From the NCBI RefSeq assembly GCF_900103645.1, contig NZ_FNHP01000002.1:496001-560000 (forward strand): a stretch of DNA of 64,000 bases, written 5' to 3'. Source of the DNA: Oryzisolibacter propanilivorax. Its GTDB lineage: Bacteria > Pseudomonadota > Gammaproteobacteria > Burkholderiales > Burkholderiaceae_C. The position numbers and the translations under genes are program-made. This document shows, piece after piece, positions 18,128 to 27,638 of the stretch. How positions within the stretch are numbered: position 1 is the first letter of the stretch; every line of letters begins with the position of its first letter. The notes under the pieces are model-generated. The model did not search any database. It was not told the origin of the DNA and saw only the letters and a list, made by a program, of their open reading frames with translations.

Positions 18128-18241
18128 TCCGGGCACGGCCGCTGACCGCCTCTTGAACCGCCGCGGCCGCCGGAACACCCGACCCCCCCGCGTCGTCGCG
18201 GATCCCCAGGAAGGCCAGCACGCCATGCCCCCAACAGCACC

Positions 18242-19090
18242 ATGCCGCCGCCCACCGCACCCCCGCTGACCCTGCCCGACGGACGGGCGCTGGCACTGCA
18301 CGACTGGCCGCTGGCGCCTGAACGGCGCCGCGCCACGGTGCTGCTGGTGCACGGCCTGGGCGAGCACGCCGGGCGCTATGACGCGCTGGCGCGGCGCCTG
18401 AACGGCTGGGGCCTGGGCGTGCGCGGCTACGACCAGCAGGGCCACGGCGCCTCGGGCGGCGCGCGCGGCAGCCTGCATGCCGAGGGCGGGCTGTACCAGG
18501 ACCTGGCCTGCGTGCTGGACGCCACCCGCGCCGGCATGGCCGCGAACGAGCCGCTGGTGCTGCTGGGCCACAGCCTGGGCGGTTTGGTGGCGGCCGACCT
18601 GATGGCGCGCGGCCTGCGCCCGGTGAATGCGCTGGTGCTGTCATCGCCGGCGCTGGCCGTGCACACCAGCGCGCTGCAGCGCCTGCTGCTGGCCACGTTG
18701 CCACGCCTGCTGCCCGGCCTGCGCGTGGCCAACGGCCTGGACGCGCGCGGCCTGTCGCACGACGCGCAGGTGGTCGCCGCCTACCGCGCCGACCCGCTGT
18801 GCCACGACCGCATCAGCGCGCGGCTGGCGCGGTACGTGGCCACCGGCGGCGCGCCGGTACTGGCCGCGGCGCCCGGCTGGCGGGTGCCAACGCTGCTGCT
18901 GTGGGGCGAGGACGACCGCATCGTCGATCCCGGCGGCAGCCGCGCCTTCGCCGCGGCGGCGCCGGGGCACGTGGTCACGGCGCGCGGTTTTGCCGGGCTG
19001 CTGCACGAGGTCTTCAACGAGGCCGACGCCGAGCCGGTCATGGCGCAGCTGCATGCCTGGCTGGCGCTGCACCTGGGCGATTGCCCATGA
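18242..19090 (+). CDS. Alpha/beta hydrolase, monoacylglycerol lipase-like
   Basis: The 282-residue serine hydrolase has the oxyanion motif VHGLGEHAGRYD, the nucleophile elbow GHSLGGL, a DDRIVDPGG strand with the acid, and a late His in FAGLLHEVFNE. These features, and YDQQGHGASGG, match bacterial monoacylglycerol lipase/lysophospholipase (Hydrolase_4) proteins. No signal peptide is seen, so it is probably cytoplasmic. It is separated by 114 bases from the AbrB gene and converges with a diguanylate cyclase gene across repeat R3. Confidence 0.85.
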   Translation: MPPPTAPPLTLPDGRALALHDWPLAPERRRATVLLVHGLGEHAGRYDALARRLNGWGLGVRGYDQQGHGASGGARGSLHAEGGLYQDLACVLDATRAGMAANEPLVLLGHSLGGLVAADLMARGLRPVNALVLSSPALAVHTSALQRLLLATLPRLLPGLRVANGLDARGLSHDAQVVAAYRADPLCHDRISARLARYVATGGAPVLAAAPGWRVPTLLLWGEDDRIVDPGGSRAFAAAAPGHVVTARGFAGLLHEVFNEADAEPVMAQLHAWLALHLGDCP

Positions 19091-19138
19091 AAAGTGCCCC
19101 TAGCCCTTGATCAGCAAGGGCTTTAAGCTATCCATTCG
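19087..19138 (-). repeat. Dispersed palindromic repeat R3 between convergent genes
   Basis: AGCCCTTG (19102-19109) and CAAGGGCT (19115-19122) form the stem, followed by the family tail AAGCTATC. The copy lies between the lipase (+) and a diguanylate cyclase (-). It overlaps the latter's 3' end, so the last two residues and the TAA stop are encoded by the repeat. It may also act as a bidirectional terminator. Confidence 0.72.
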
Positions 19139-20331
19139 GGAGCATCGCCCGGCGCCCAGGCGATGCGGTTGCGCCCCTGGTGCTTGGCCGCGTAGAGCGC
19201 GGCGTCGGCGCGCTGCAGCACCGCGTCGACGCTCTCGTGCGGGCGCAGCCGCGCCACGCCGATGGACACCGTCAGGCGCACGCTGTTGCCGTCCGGCAGG
19301 CGCACCGGCGTGGCGGCGGCGGCCAGCACCCGCGCCAACATGCCCGCGCCGTCGTGCGGCACGACGCCCACCATGAGCAGCACGAACTCCTCGCCGCCCC
19401 AGCGGGCCAGCGTGTCGCCGGCGCGCAGGCAGCGGCTCACCTGGTGCGCGAAGCCCTGCAGCACGGCGTCGCCCCCGGCGTGGCCACAGGTGTCGTTGAT
19501 GACCTTGAAGTGGTCCAGGTCCAGCTGGGCCACCAGCACCGGGCGCGCGTCGCGCCGTGCCTGTTCGCGCTGCGCGTGCAGCATCTCCAGCATGCAGCGC
19601 CGGTTGGGCAGGCCGGTGAGCTCGTCGCGCGTGGCCATCTCGCGCACCTGCTCCACGGCCAGCGCCAGCTGCACCTTCTGGCGATGCAGCTTGGCGCGGA
19701 TGGCGTGCGCGCGCAGGATCAGGAAGGTGCTGCTGAGCAGCACCACGGCGGTCACGATCAGGTAGGCGCCGGCCAGCGGCCAGGGCGGGCCGCCCTCGGG
19801 CTGGCGCCACTGCACGCCGGCGATGGTCAGGCTGAACAGCACCAGGCTGTAGACCAGTACCGCCATCATCTGGCGCGGCGCCAGGCCGAACACGCCGAAC
19901 ATCAGGATCACCGCCACCAGCGGCAGCACCAGCCCGCGCGCCGGCAGCGCGATCACGTAGGCGGCGGCCACGCAGGTCATGGCCGCCAGGCACTGGAACA
20001 GGGTCAGCGCCGGGTCGCGCCAGCGCCGGCTGTAGCCGCTGCGGATCAGCGTATAGGCCAGCGCGAAGATGGCGCAGGCGGTCAGCGTCCACCAGTGCAC
20101 CGCCTGCAGCGACGCCAGCCCGGCGCTGGCCGACAGGTACATGGCGGCGATGCCGCACAGCATCAGCAGCGCCGCCAGCAGGCACATGCCCAGGCGGATG
20201 CGCTGGTGGGGCTCGCGCGTCAGCAGCAGGTCCAGCACGCGCGCCTGCAGGCCGCGCGGCCCGGTGCCACGCACGTGCGCATCGGCGCTGCTGCCAGGGG
20301 ATGACAGCGCCTGGGAATCGCAATGCCGCAT
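19123..20331 (-). CDS. Membrane-bound diguanylate cyclase (GGDEF) with I-site
   Basis: The 402-residue protein has six hydrophobic segments (about residues 40-215), a short coiled linker and a GGDEF domain. The active motif GGEEF is at 312-316. The preceding RAGD has the spacing of the inhibitory RxxD site, so cyclic di-GMP feedback is likely, unlike the cyclase at 8724-9878. The ATG at 20331 gives a normal N-terminus; longer in-frame starts run through rsmE antisense sequence. The 3' end is formed by repeat R3. Confidence 0.87.
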   Translation of the reverse strand: MRHCDSQALSSPGSSADAHVRGTGPRGLQARVLDLLLTREPHQRIRLGMCLLAALLMLCGIAAMYLSASAGLASLQAVHWWTLTACAIFALAYTLIRSGYSRRWRDPALTLFQCLAAMTCVAAAYVIALPARGLVLPLVAVILMFGVFGLAPRQMMAVLVYSLVLFSLTIAGVQWRQPEGGPPWPLAGAYLIVTAVVLLSSTFLILRAHAIRAKLHRQKVQLALAVEQVREMATRDELTGLPNRRCMLEMLHAQREQARRDARPVLVAQLDLDHFKVINDTCGHAGGDAVLQGFAHQVSRCLRAGDTLARWGGEEFVLLMVGVVPHDGAGMLARVLAAAATPVRLPDGNSVRLTVSIGVARLRPHESVDAVLQRADAALYAAKHQGRNRIAWAPGDAPEWIA

Positions 20332-20524
20332 CGCAAGACCAGAAAAAGGGGGAAGGACAAAAGCGCCACCGCCGGCAGCCGAGCCGCGAAGCCCGTGGCT
20401 GCAAAGCACATTCTGATACAAAATGCCCGCGCGTGTAGCGGGTCTTCCCTGTATCGCGCGGCAGCGGCGCATTGTGGGCTGGCACCCCCGCCCTGCCTGT
20501 AGGCGCGCGCCGCGCGCCCGGCGT

Positions 20525-21238
20525 TCAGCCCAGCAGCGCCAGCGCGGCCAGCGCCGCCGTCTCGGCGCGCAGCACGCGCGCGCCCAGGCTGGCGGGCGCG
20601 AAGCCGGCGGCCAGCGCCGCGTCTTCCTCGTGCGCGGCCAGCCCGCCCTCGGGGCCATGCAGCAGCCACACCGGCGCAGTGCCGGCAGCGGCCTCGGGCA
20701 GCGACCGACTGCCGGCGCGCAGCGACAGCACCAGGCGCAGTTCGTCCGCCGGCGGCGGCGCGGCGCGCAGCCAGTCGGCCAACGGCCGCGGCGCATGCAC
20801 CGCGGGCACGCGGTTGCGCCCGCACTGCTCGCAGGCGGCTACGGCGATCGCCTGCCAGTGCGCCTGGCGGCGCTCGGCGCGCTCGCCGGCGAGCTTCAGC
20901 ACGCTGCGCGCGGCGGCTACCGGCTGGATGCTGGCGGCGCCCAGCTCGGTGGCCTTTTCCACCAGCCAGTCCATGCGCTCGTTGGCCGGCATGCCGACGA
21001 CCAGGTGCAGCGCGCGCGCCGCCTCGCGCTCGACGGCGTGGTGCGTGTCCACCTGCACCTCGACGTCGGAGCGGCCCATGCGCAGCACGCGGGCGTCCCA
21101 CTCGCCGCCTGCGCCGTTGAACAGCGTCAGCGCGTCACCGGGCTGCAGGCGCAGCACCTGGACGTGGCGCGCGGCCGTGGCGGGCAGCGCCACCTGGGCG
21201 CCGGCGGCCAGGGGCAGAGGGCAGTGAAAGCGGGGCAT
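20525..21238 (-). CDS. rsmE: 16S rRNA m3U1498 methyltransferase RsmE
   Basis: RsmE methylates N3 of U1498 in 16S rRNA using SAM. The 237-residue protein has the N-terminal PUA-like part (HVQVLRLQPGDALTLFNG) and a SPOUT domain with the knot motifs WLLHGPEGGLAAHE and LGARVLRAETAALAAL. KATELGAASIQPV is also diagnostic. It lies downstream of the amgK-like gene on the same strand, separated by repeat R4. Confidence 0.92.
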   Translation of the reverse strand: MPRFHCPLPLAAGAQVALPATAARHVQVLRLQPGDALTLFNGAGGEWDARVLRMGRSDVEVQVDTHHAVEREAARALHLVVGMPANERMDWLVEKATELGAASIQPVAAARSVLKLAGERAERRQAHWQAIAVAACEQCGRNRVPAVHAPRPLADWLRAAPPPADELRLVLSLRAGSRSLPEAAAGTAPVWLLHGPEGGLAAHEEDAALAAGFAPASLGARVLRAETAALAALALLG

Positions 21239-21240
21239 TT

Positions 21241-21302
21241 GCTACTTTTTCGCTAGCTGTAGGCCTATGTCATGCAAGGGCTGGAGCCGTTTTTCATTCG
21301 AA
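21241..21302 (+). repeat. Dispersed palindromic repeat R4
   Basis: This is a weaker family member between the amgK-like gene and rsmE. It reads TTTTTCGCTAGCTGTAGG at its left, has AAGGGCTGGAGCC in the right arm and ends GTTTTTCATTCGAAAC. The stem is less perfect than in R2, R6 or R12. Confidence 0.55.
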
Positions 21303-21319
21303 ACTGGTGCAGTGCCAGC

Positions 21320-22432
21320 CTACATCCGCCCGAACGCGTAGCCCATGGCGGCCTGCGTGCCCTCGATCTCGTCGACCAAGCGCAGCAGCGGCGCCAGTTC
21401 GCGGTAACGCCCGGCGGTCTGGCGGATGTAGCCGATGAAGCGCGGCGCGTCCCCAAGATAGCGCGGCTTGCCGTCGCGCAGCGTCAGGCGCGCGAAGATG
21501 CCGGCCACCTTCAGATGGCGCTGCAGCGCCATCCAGTCCACGGCGCGGTAGAACTCGCCGAAGTCCTGGCCGAAGCCGCTGGCGCTGCCCACGCCCAGCA
21601 GGCCGGCGCGGCGCGCTTTTTCCCAATAGCGCACGGTGATGTCGATGACGAATTCCTCGTCCCAGCTGATGAAGGCATCGCGCAGCAGGCTGGCGATGTC
21701 GTAGGTAATGGGGCCCAGCACCGCGTCCTGGAAGTCCAGCACCGCCAGGCGGCCATCCGTGCCCATCATCAGGTTGCGCATCATGAAGTCGCGGTGCACG
21801 AACACGCGCGGCGCGGCCAAGTTGTGCGCCACGATAGCGTCGAAAGTGCGCGCCAGCAGGGCCTGCTGGGCATCGGTCAACTGCACGCCGCGGTGGCGCG
21901 CGATGTACCAGTCCGGAAACAATTGCAACTCGCGCCGCAGCAGCGCCTCGTCGTAGGGCGGCAGGACGCCGTCCCGCGTGGCGCGCTGCCAGTCCAGCAG
22001 CACATCCACCGCCTGCAGGTACCAGGCCTGCGCGGCCTGGGGGTCGTCCTCGCGCAGGCGCTCGATCACCGTCTGGCGGCCCACGTCCTCGAGCAGCATG
22101 AAGCCCTGCGCCTCGTCCCAGGCCAGGATGTGCGGCACGCGCAGGCCGGCGTCCTGCATCAGCTGCTGCACGTGCACGAAGGGGCGGCAGTCTTCCTGCT
22201 GCGGCGGCGCGTCCATGACGATGCGCGTGCCGCCGCCCTGTGTGTCCAGCCGCAGGTAGCGGCGAAAGCTGGCGTCGCTGGAGGCCGGGCGCAGGCTGTC
22301 CGGCAGCAGGCCGTAGGCCGCGGCCAGCGGCGCCAGCCAGCGCGCGAAGGCCTGCGCGCGCCCCGCATCGGGCCAGGTAACAGGGCCGGTCGCCATCGCG
22401 GCCGGGGCGGGGGAGTGGGACAAGTCGCTCAT
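21320..22432 (-). CDS. amgK: AmgK-like phosphotransferase (amino-sugar kinase)
   Basis: The 370-residue protein belongs to the aminoglycoside phosphotransferase fold. The catalytic loop is VHRDFMMRNLMM and the metal-binding segment is LAVLDFQDAVLGP, with an N-terminal ASFRRYLRL strand. In Pseudomonas, AmgK phosphorylates N-acetylmuramate/GlcNAc at C1 for peptidoglycan recycling, and its gene lies beside lptD as here. The usual partner murU does not follow; rsmE does. The ATG at 22432 was chosen because it begins a typical N-terminus. The gene is divergent from lptD with almost no spacer. Confidence 0.78.
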   Translation of the reverse strand: MSDLSHSPAPAAMATGPVTWPDAGRAQAFARWLAPLAAAYGLLPDSLRPASSDASFRRYLRLDTQGGGTRIVMDAPPQQEDCRPFVHVQQLMQDAGLRVPHILAWDEAQGFMLLEDVGRQTVIERLREDDPQAAQAWYLQAVDVLLDWQRATRDGVLPPYDEALLRRELQLFPDWYIARHRGVQLTDAQQALLARTFDAIVAHNLAAPRVFVHRDFMMRNLMMGTDGRLAVLDFQDAVLGPITYDIASLLRDAFISWDEEFVIDITVRYWEKARRAGLLGVGSASGFGQDFGEFYRAVDWMALQRHLKVAGIFARLTLRDGKPRYLGDAPRFIGYIRQTAGRYRELAPLLRLVDEIEGTQAAMGYAFGRM

Positions 22433-22517
22433 GGATAATCCGATTTTAGGCAGCGCCCGTCGGGTGCTGGCCGTCCCGCCCGCCTTCCTCCGCTGCCGCT
22501 GCCCGACCCTGCCCCTC

Positions 22518-24950
22518 GTGCCGACTGACCCTCGCCCCCTGTCCCCGAAGCCCCTGCCGCCGCGCCGCGCCCTGGCCCGGCTGGCGGCGCTGATGCTGTG
22601 CGGCGTGCCGCTGGCCGTCCTGGCGCAGCCCGAAGCCGCCACCCCAGCGGCCCCCGCGTTGCGCGCCAGCCCGGCGCTGGCCGAAACGCTGCCCCAGGCG
22701 GTGCGCGCGCAGCAGCCGGTGTTCGTGCGCGGTGACCAGCTGTCGGGCCAGCCCGATGTGGAGGCGACCATCGAGGGCAACGCCGAGCTGCGCCGCGGCG
22801 ACACCGTGGTGCATGCCGACCGCATGCACTACGACGTGGCCGCCGACCGCGCCCGCGCCAGCGGCAACGTACGCATCAACAACGCCGGCAACCGCTACCA
22901 GGGAACGCTGCTGGACCTGGAGGTGGACGCCTTCCATGGTTTCTTCAGCGATGCGCGCTACCGCTTCCTGGCCACCGGCGCGCACGGCGAGGCGTCGCGC
23001 GTGGACTTCATCGACCGCGACCACTCGGTGGTGCACGAGGCCACCTACACCACCTGCGAGCGCACCATTGAAGCCAGCTGGCGGCCCGACTGGGTGCTGC
23101 GCGCGCGCCGCATCGAGCTCGACCAGGTCGAGGACATCGGCCGCGCCGAGGCCGGCGTGCTGGAGTTCAAGGGCGTGCCCATCCTGCCGGTGCCGGCCAT
23201 CACCTTCCCGCTGTCGGACAAGCGCAAGTCCGGCCTGCTGCCGCCCACCTTCGGCCTGGACAGCATCAGCGGCTTCGAATACGCCCAGCCGTACTACTGG
23301 AACATCGCGCCGAACCGCGATGCCACCATCACCCCGATGGCCATGACGCGCCGCGGTGTCTCGCTGGCCGGCGAGTTCCGCTACCTCGAGCCCACCTACA
23401 AGGGCGAGCTGGGCGCGCAGTACATGCCCAACGACCGCCTGCGCGAACGCGACCGCTGGGCCTGGCGCGCGCGCCACGACCAGCTGCTGGCCACGCCCGT
23501 GGGCGGGGTGGCGCTGGGGCTGAACATCCGGCGGGTGAGCGACGACGACTACTGGCGCGACTTCACCCAGCGCGGCAGCATCACCGCCATGGGCGGCGTG
23601 ACCGGCCAACTGGCCGAGCGCCTACTGCCCGGCGAGGCCAGCCTGAACTGGGCTGGCGGCGCGCACAGCCTGTCGCTGCGCACGCTCCAATGGCAGACCC
23701 TGCAGGACCCGCTGGCGCCCATCATCCCGCCCTACGACCGCCTGCCCCAGCTGCACTGGCGCTATGCGCCCAACGCGCTGCCGCTCGGCCTGGACGCCAG
23801 CGTGGACGGCGACTACACGCACTTTTCCGCCGACCGGCGCTTCTATCGCCAGCCCAACGCGCGGCGCAGCTACGCGCTGGCGCAGGTCAGCCGGCCGTTC
23901 CTGGCGCCGGCTGGCTTCATCACGCCGCGGCTACAGCTGCACGCCACCAGCTACGAGTTCGACGGCCTGCTGGCCAATGGCCAGCGCTCGGCGCAGCGCG
24001 TGCTGCCCACCTTCAGCCTGGACAGCGGGCTGGTGTTCGAGCGCGACGCCAGCTTCTTCGGCCGGCGCTTCCTGCAGACGCTGGAGCCGCGCGCCTTCTA
24101 CACCTACACCCCGTACCGCGACCAAAGCTACCTGCCGGTGTACGACACGGCGGCGACCGACTTCAACTTCGCCACCATCTACACCGAGAACGCCTTCGGT
24201 GGCAACGACCGCATCGCCGACAATAACCTGCTGACTCTGGGCGTGACCACCCGGCTGCTGGACGAAGACACCGGCGCCGAGGCGGCGCGCTTCGGCATCG
24301 CCCAGCGCCTGCGCTTTTCCGACCAGCTGGTGACCATGCCCGGCGCCGCGCCGGTCAGCGAACGGCTGTCGGACGTGCTGCTGGGCGCGGCGGTGAACTG
24401 GACGCCCCAGTGGGGCCTGGACAGCACGCTGCAGTACAACCCCAAGGACGGGCGCTCGCTGCGCACCACCATCGGCGCGCGCTACTCGCCCGGGCCGTAC
24501 CGCACGGTGAGCGCCGCCTACCGCATGCAGAAGGTGACCGACCTGATCACCGAGCCCAGCAAGCAGCTGGACGTGGGCTGGCAGTGGCCGCTGGACGCCC
24601 TGTGGGGCGGCGGCGCGGCCCGTCCGGCCACCGGCGTGGCGCCCGGCAGCGGCGGGCGCTGGTACAGCGTCGGCCGGCTGAACTACAGCCTGCAGGACCG
24701 CAAGCTGGTGGACACCATCGTCGGCCTGGAATACGAGGCCTGCTGCTGGACCGGCCGAGTGGTGCTGGAGCGGCTGCAGCGCAGCGTCGAATCCTCCAGC
24801 ACGCGCGTCATGGTGCAGCTGGAGTTCCTCGGCTTCTCGCGCCTGTCGCTGGGTGCCAACCCGCTGGCCACGCTGCGCCAGCACGTGCCGCGCTACACCC
24901 CCCTGGGCCGGGACGCGCCGGTGCCCAGCCGCTTCTCCCAGTACGATTGA
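22518..24950 (+). CDS. lptD: LPS-assembly outer membrane protein LptD
   Basis: LptD forms the outer-membrane barrel that, with LptE, inserts LPS into the outer leaflet. With the GTG start the protein has 810 residues. It has a signal peptide (RRALARLAALMLCGVPLAVLA), the periplasmic OstA/jellyroll domain beginning near VEATIEGNAELRRGDT, and a large beta-barrel. Cys in ATYTTCE and the adjacent pair in YEACCWTGR are the positions used in LptD disulfides. An ATG at 22431 is possible but would overlap the amgK start. surA and rsmA follow, the usual order in proteobacteria. Confidence 0.92.
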   Translation: MPTDPRPLSPKPLPPRRALARLAALMLCGVPLAVLAQPEAATPAAPALRASPALAETLPQAVRAQQPVFVRGDQLSGQPDVEATIEGNAELRRGDTVVHADRMHYDVAADRARASGNVRINNAGNRYQGTLLDLEVDAFHGFFSDARYRFLATGAHGEASRVDFIDRDHSVVHEATYTTCERTIEASWRPDWVLRARRIELDQVEDIGRAEAGVLEFKGVPILPVPAITFPLSDKRKSGLLPPTFGLDSISGFEYAQPYYWNIAPNRDATITPMAMTRRGVSLAGEFRYLEPTYKGELGAQYMPNDRLRERDRWAWRARHDQLLATPVGGVALGLNIRRVSDDDYWRDFTQRGSITAMGGVTGQLAERLLPGEASLNWAGGAHSLSLRTLQWQTLQDPLAPIIPPYDRLPQLHWRYAPNALPLGLDASVDGDYTHFSADRRFYRQPNARRSYALAQVSRPFLAPAGFITPRLQLHATSYEFDGLLANGQRSAQRVLPTFSLDSGLVFERDASFFGRRFLQTLEPRAFYTYTPYRDQSYLPVYDTAATDFNFATIYTENAFGGNDRIADNNLLTLGVTTRLLDEDTGAEAARFGIAQRLRFSDQLVTMPGAAPVSERLSDVLLGAAVNWTPQWGLDSTLQYNPKDGRSLRTTIGARYSPGPYRTVSAAYRMQKVTDLITEPSKQLDVGWQWPLDALWGGGAARPATGVAPGSGGRWYSVGRLNYSLQDRKLVDTIVGLEYEACCWTGRVVLERLQRSVESSSTRVMVQLEFLGFSRLSLGANPLATLRQHVPRYTPLGRDAPVPSRFSQYD

Positions 24951-25023
24951 CGGCTCGCCTTTTCCTGCCCCCTTGCCGCGGCTGCCCGGCGCAGCCGCCC
25001 TCGCACCCCTTGCACCGAACGCC

Positions 25024-26430
25024 ATGACCTTTCGCGCCCTGACCCTGAGCCTGGCCTGCCTGTCCGCCCTGGCCCTGTCCGCACCGGCGCCGGCCCAGGG
25101 CCTGCGCACGCCCGGCGGCAGCGCCGCGCGCCTGCCGGCGACCCTCCTGCCGCCCGCTGGCACCGGCAGCGCCGCCGCGGCCGCCGGCACCGCGCCACGC
25201 CAGGCCGACTACATCGTCGCCGTGGTCAATTCCGAGCCCATCACCAACAACGAGGTGCGCCAGCGCGCCGCCCGCCTGCAGCAGCAGCTGGCCGCGCAGA
25301 ACGTCGCGGCACCGCCGCGCGACGTGCTGGCGCGCGAGGCGCTGGAGCGCCTGGTCATGGAGCGCGTACAGGTGCAGCTGGCGCGCGAGAGCGGCATCAA
25401 GGTCGACGACTGGGCGCTGAACCAGGCCGAGCAGACAGTGGCGCGGCAAAACGACGTCAGCGTCGAGGAGATGCACCGCCGTCTGGCGGCCGACGGCGTC
25501 AGCCCCGAGCGCTTCCGCGAGGAACTGCGCCAGCAGCTGCTGGCGCTGCGCGTGCGCGAGCGCGACGTGGAGGCGCGCGTGCGCGTGTCCGACCTGGACG
25601 TGGACCAGTACCTGCGCGAGCAGCAGCAGGCCGCCGGCGGCGGCCGGCTGGAGCTGAACCTGGCGCACATTTTCGTGCGCGTGCCCGAGAGCGCCACGCC
25701 GGTGCAGGCCGCCGAGCGCGAGAAGCGCGCCCAGGAGATCCGCGCGCAGATCAACGCCGGCGGCGATTTCGCCCAGCTGGCGCGCGAGTATTCCGACGCG
25801 CCCGAGGGCGCCAGCGGCGGCGAGCTGGGCCTGCGCCCGGCCGAGCGCTACCCGGACCTGTTCGTCAGCGCGACGCAGAGCGCGCCGGTGGGCGGCGTGG
25901 TCGGGCCGGTGCGCTCGCCCGCCGGCTACCACATCCTGAAGGTGGTGGACCGCAGCCGCGCCGGCGTGGTCGCCGCCACCGCCGTCGAGAGCCACGCGCG
26001 CCACATCCTGCTGCGCGTGCAGCCTGGCACCACCGAGGCGCAGGCCGCCGAGCGTCTGGAAGAGCTGCGCCAGCGCGTAGTGCAGGGCGGCGCCGACTTC
26101 GCCCAGCTGGCGCGCGAGTTCTCGCAGGACGGCAGCGCCAAGGACGGCGGCGACCTGGGGTGGGCGCTGCCCGGGCGCTTCGTGCCCGAGTTCGAGCAGA
26201 CCCTGAATGGCCTGGCGCCCGGCGAGGTCAGCCAGCCGGTGGCCACGCGCTTCGGCGTGCATCTGATCCAGCTGCTGGGCCGGCGCGAGGTGAAGCTGAA
26301 CCAGCGCCAGCAGCGCGACATGGTGCGCGAGGCAGTGCGCGAGAAGAAGCTCGACGAGGCCTTCAGCAACTGGCTGCGCGACGCGCGCGCGCGCGCCTAC
26401 GTCGAGTACCGCGACGCGCCGCAGCTGTAA
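25024..26430 (+). CDS. surA: Periplasmic chaperone/peptidyl-prolyl isomerase SurA
   Basis: SurA escorts outer-membrane proteins such as LptD through the periplasm. The 468-residue protein has a signal peptide (about 1-25, ending APAPAQ), an N-terminal chaperone region ([15 protein letters not shown]), and two parvulin domains. The second ends with the canonical [10 protein letters not shown]; a C-terminal helix follows. Both parvulin repeats show the [18 protein letters not shown] signature. The stop overlaps the rsmA start by one base. Confidence 0.92.
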   Translation: MTFRALTLSLACLSALALSAPAPAQGLRTPGGSAARLPATLLPPAGTGSAAAAAGTAPRQADYIVAVVNSEPITNNEVRQRAARLQQQLAAQNVAAPPRDVLAREALERLVMERVQVQLARESGIKVDDWALNQAEQTVARQNDVSVEEMHRRLAADGVSPERFREELRQQLLALRVRERDVEARVRVSDLDVDQYLREQQQAAGGGRLELNLAHIFVRVPESATPVQAAEREKRAQEIRAQINAGGDFAQLAREYSDAPEGASGGELGLRPAERYPDLFVSATQSAPVGGVVGPVRSPAGYHILKVVDRSRAGVVAATAVESHARHILLRVQPGTTEAQAAERLEELRQRVVQGGADFAQLAREFSQDGSAKDGGDLGWALPGRFVPEFEQTLNGLAPGEVSQPVATRFGVHLIQLLGRREVKLNQRQQRDMVREAVREKKLDEAFSNWLRDARARAYVEYRDAPQL

Positions 26431-27203
26431 TGGCCCACCCGAAACCGCACGTCGCGCGCAAGCGCTTCGGCCAGCACTTCCTGTCCGACCCCGGCATCAT
26501 CGACGCCATCGTGCGCGCCATTGCGCCGCGCCCGGGCCAGCCCATGGTGGAGATCGGCCCCGGCCTGGCGGCGCTGACCCAGCCGCTGGTCGAGCGCCTG
26601 GGCCAGCTGACGGTGATCGAGCTGGACCGCGACCTGGCCGCGCGACTGCGCCAGCACCCGCAGCTGCGGGTCATCGAGTCCGACGTTTTGAGAGTCGATT
26701 TCGCCCAGGTGGCGCAAGGGTTGGATGCTCCCAAAATCAGAGTAGTGGGCAACCTGCCCTACAACATCTCCACCCCCATCCTGTTCCACCTGCTGGAGCA
26801 TGTGCAGGCCATCGAAGACCAGCACTTCATGCTGCAAAAGGAGGTCATCGACCGCATGGTGGCGCGCCCCGCCACCGCCGCCTACGGCCGGCTGTCGGTG
26901 ATGCTGCAGTGGCGCTACGAGATGGAGAACGTGCTGTTCGTGCCGCCCGAGGCCTTCGAGCCGCCGCCGCGCGTGGACAGCGCCGTGGTGCGCATGCTGC
27001 CGCTGGCCGAGCCGCCGCAGGTGGACGTGGCGCTGCTGTCCGAACTGGTGCAAGTCGCCTTCAGCCAGCGCCGCAAGCTGCTGCGCCACGCCCTGGGCCC
27101 CTGGCTGGCCGGCCGTGGCTACGCCGGTGCCTTCGACCTGCAGCGCCGCGCCGAGGAAGTGCCCGTGGCCGAATACGTCGCCCTGGCGCAGGGTTGCTCC
27201 TGA
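26430..27203 (+). CDS. rsmA: 16S rRNA dimethyladenosine transferase RsmA (KsgA)
   Basis: RsmA dimethylates A1518 and A1519 of 16S rRNA late in 30S assembly. The 257-residue protein shows [10 protein letters not shown] at the N-terminus, the SAM motif [11 protein letters not shown], the catalytic NLPYNIS and [21 protein letters not shown] overlaps the surA TAA (TAATG). pdxA, often between surA and rsmA, is absent. Repeat R5 begins at the stop codon. Confidence 0.94.
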   Translation: MAHPKPHVARKRFGQHFLSDPGIIDAIVRAIAPRPGQPMVEIGPGLAALTQPLVERLGQLTVIELDRDLAARLRQHPQLRVIESDVLRVDFAQVAQGLDAPKIRVVGNLPYNISTPILFHLLEHVQAIEDQHFMLQKEVIDRMVARPATAAYGRLSVMLQWRYEMENVLFVPPEAFEPPPRVDSAVVRMLPLAEPPQVDVALLSELVQVAFSQRRKLLRHALGPWLAGRGYAGAFDLQRRAEEVPVAEYVALAQGCS

Positions 27204-27262
27204 AACAATAGCTGCAGACCTATGTAAAACATAGGCCAAGGGCTGTTTTTGCTAAAAATTGT
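27201..27262 (+). repeat. Dispersed palindromic repeat R5
   Basis: The forward family start TGAAACAATAGCTGCAG includes the rsmA stop codon. CCTATGT (27219-27225) pairs with ACATAGG (27229-27235), followed by CCAAGGGCTG and TTTTTGCT. It lies between the convergent rsmA and barstar genes. Confidence 0.75.
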
Positions 27263-27450
27263 GCGCTCCATCAAAAGCAGCGCAAGGCTCTGCCAGCAGA
27301 CGCCGTGGATCTGGCTCCGCCAGTCCACCAGCGTCGTCCCCCTTCCAAGCGAAGCGCCAGGGAAGGGGGAAGCGCCAGGGAAGGGGGAAGCGGCGCAGCC
27401 GCTCAGGGGGATGTACCTAGCCCTTCAGGGGGATGTCCCTGTCAAGCCGC
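27263..27450. repeat. Non-coding repeat block with an 18-bp tandem duplication
   Basis: No gene is seen here. The unit AAGCGCCAGGGAAGGGGG occurs twice head to tail (27352-27369 and 27370-27387). It is preceded by CCCCCTTCC, a match to its right end in inverse, and followed by GCGGCGCAGCCGCTCAGGGG. CAGGGGGATGT then occurs twice (27413 and 27427). The hairpin-like CCCCCTTCC/GGAAGGGGG arrangement looks like a second comamonad-type intergenic repeat family. Confidence 0.55.
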
Positions 27451-27638
27451 CGCCAGCCAATAGCCGGTATTGAAGGGGCTGCTCATGCGCAGCGCCAGCG
27501 GCGAGACGTCCGACAGCACGTCCGTCGGCAGGCCCTGGGCCTGGGCTGCCGCGGCGATCTCGATGTGCATGGCCTGGTGCGGGGTGCCCTGCGGCGCCTC
27601 GCTGGCCCGTTCCACTTGGCCGGTGGATGCGGAACGGG
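27442..27638 (-). other. Unassigned stretch, possible gene remnant
   Basis: Directly downstream of the barstar gene, a minus-strand frame runs to a stop at 27442 and ends TGYWLAAA. The composition is protein-like and less biased than the antisense frames (HQAMHIEIAAAAQAQGLP, SDVSPLALRMSSPFNTG). It has no start of its own before an internal ATG, and no ribosome binding site. I do not recognise it. It may be the end of a degraded gene or chance. Confidence 0.25.

Noticed and set aside
26682-26745. A repeat-like GTTTTGAG...CCCAAAATC stretch inside rsmA, possibly another member of the palindromic family
   Set aside because: The encoded residues fit the normal length and pattern of RsmA up to NLPYNIS, and the diagnostic AGCTATC end is missing.
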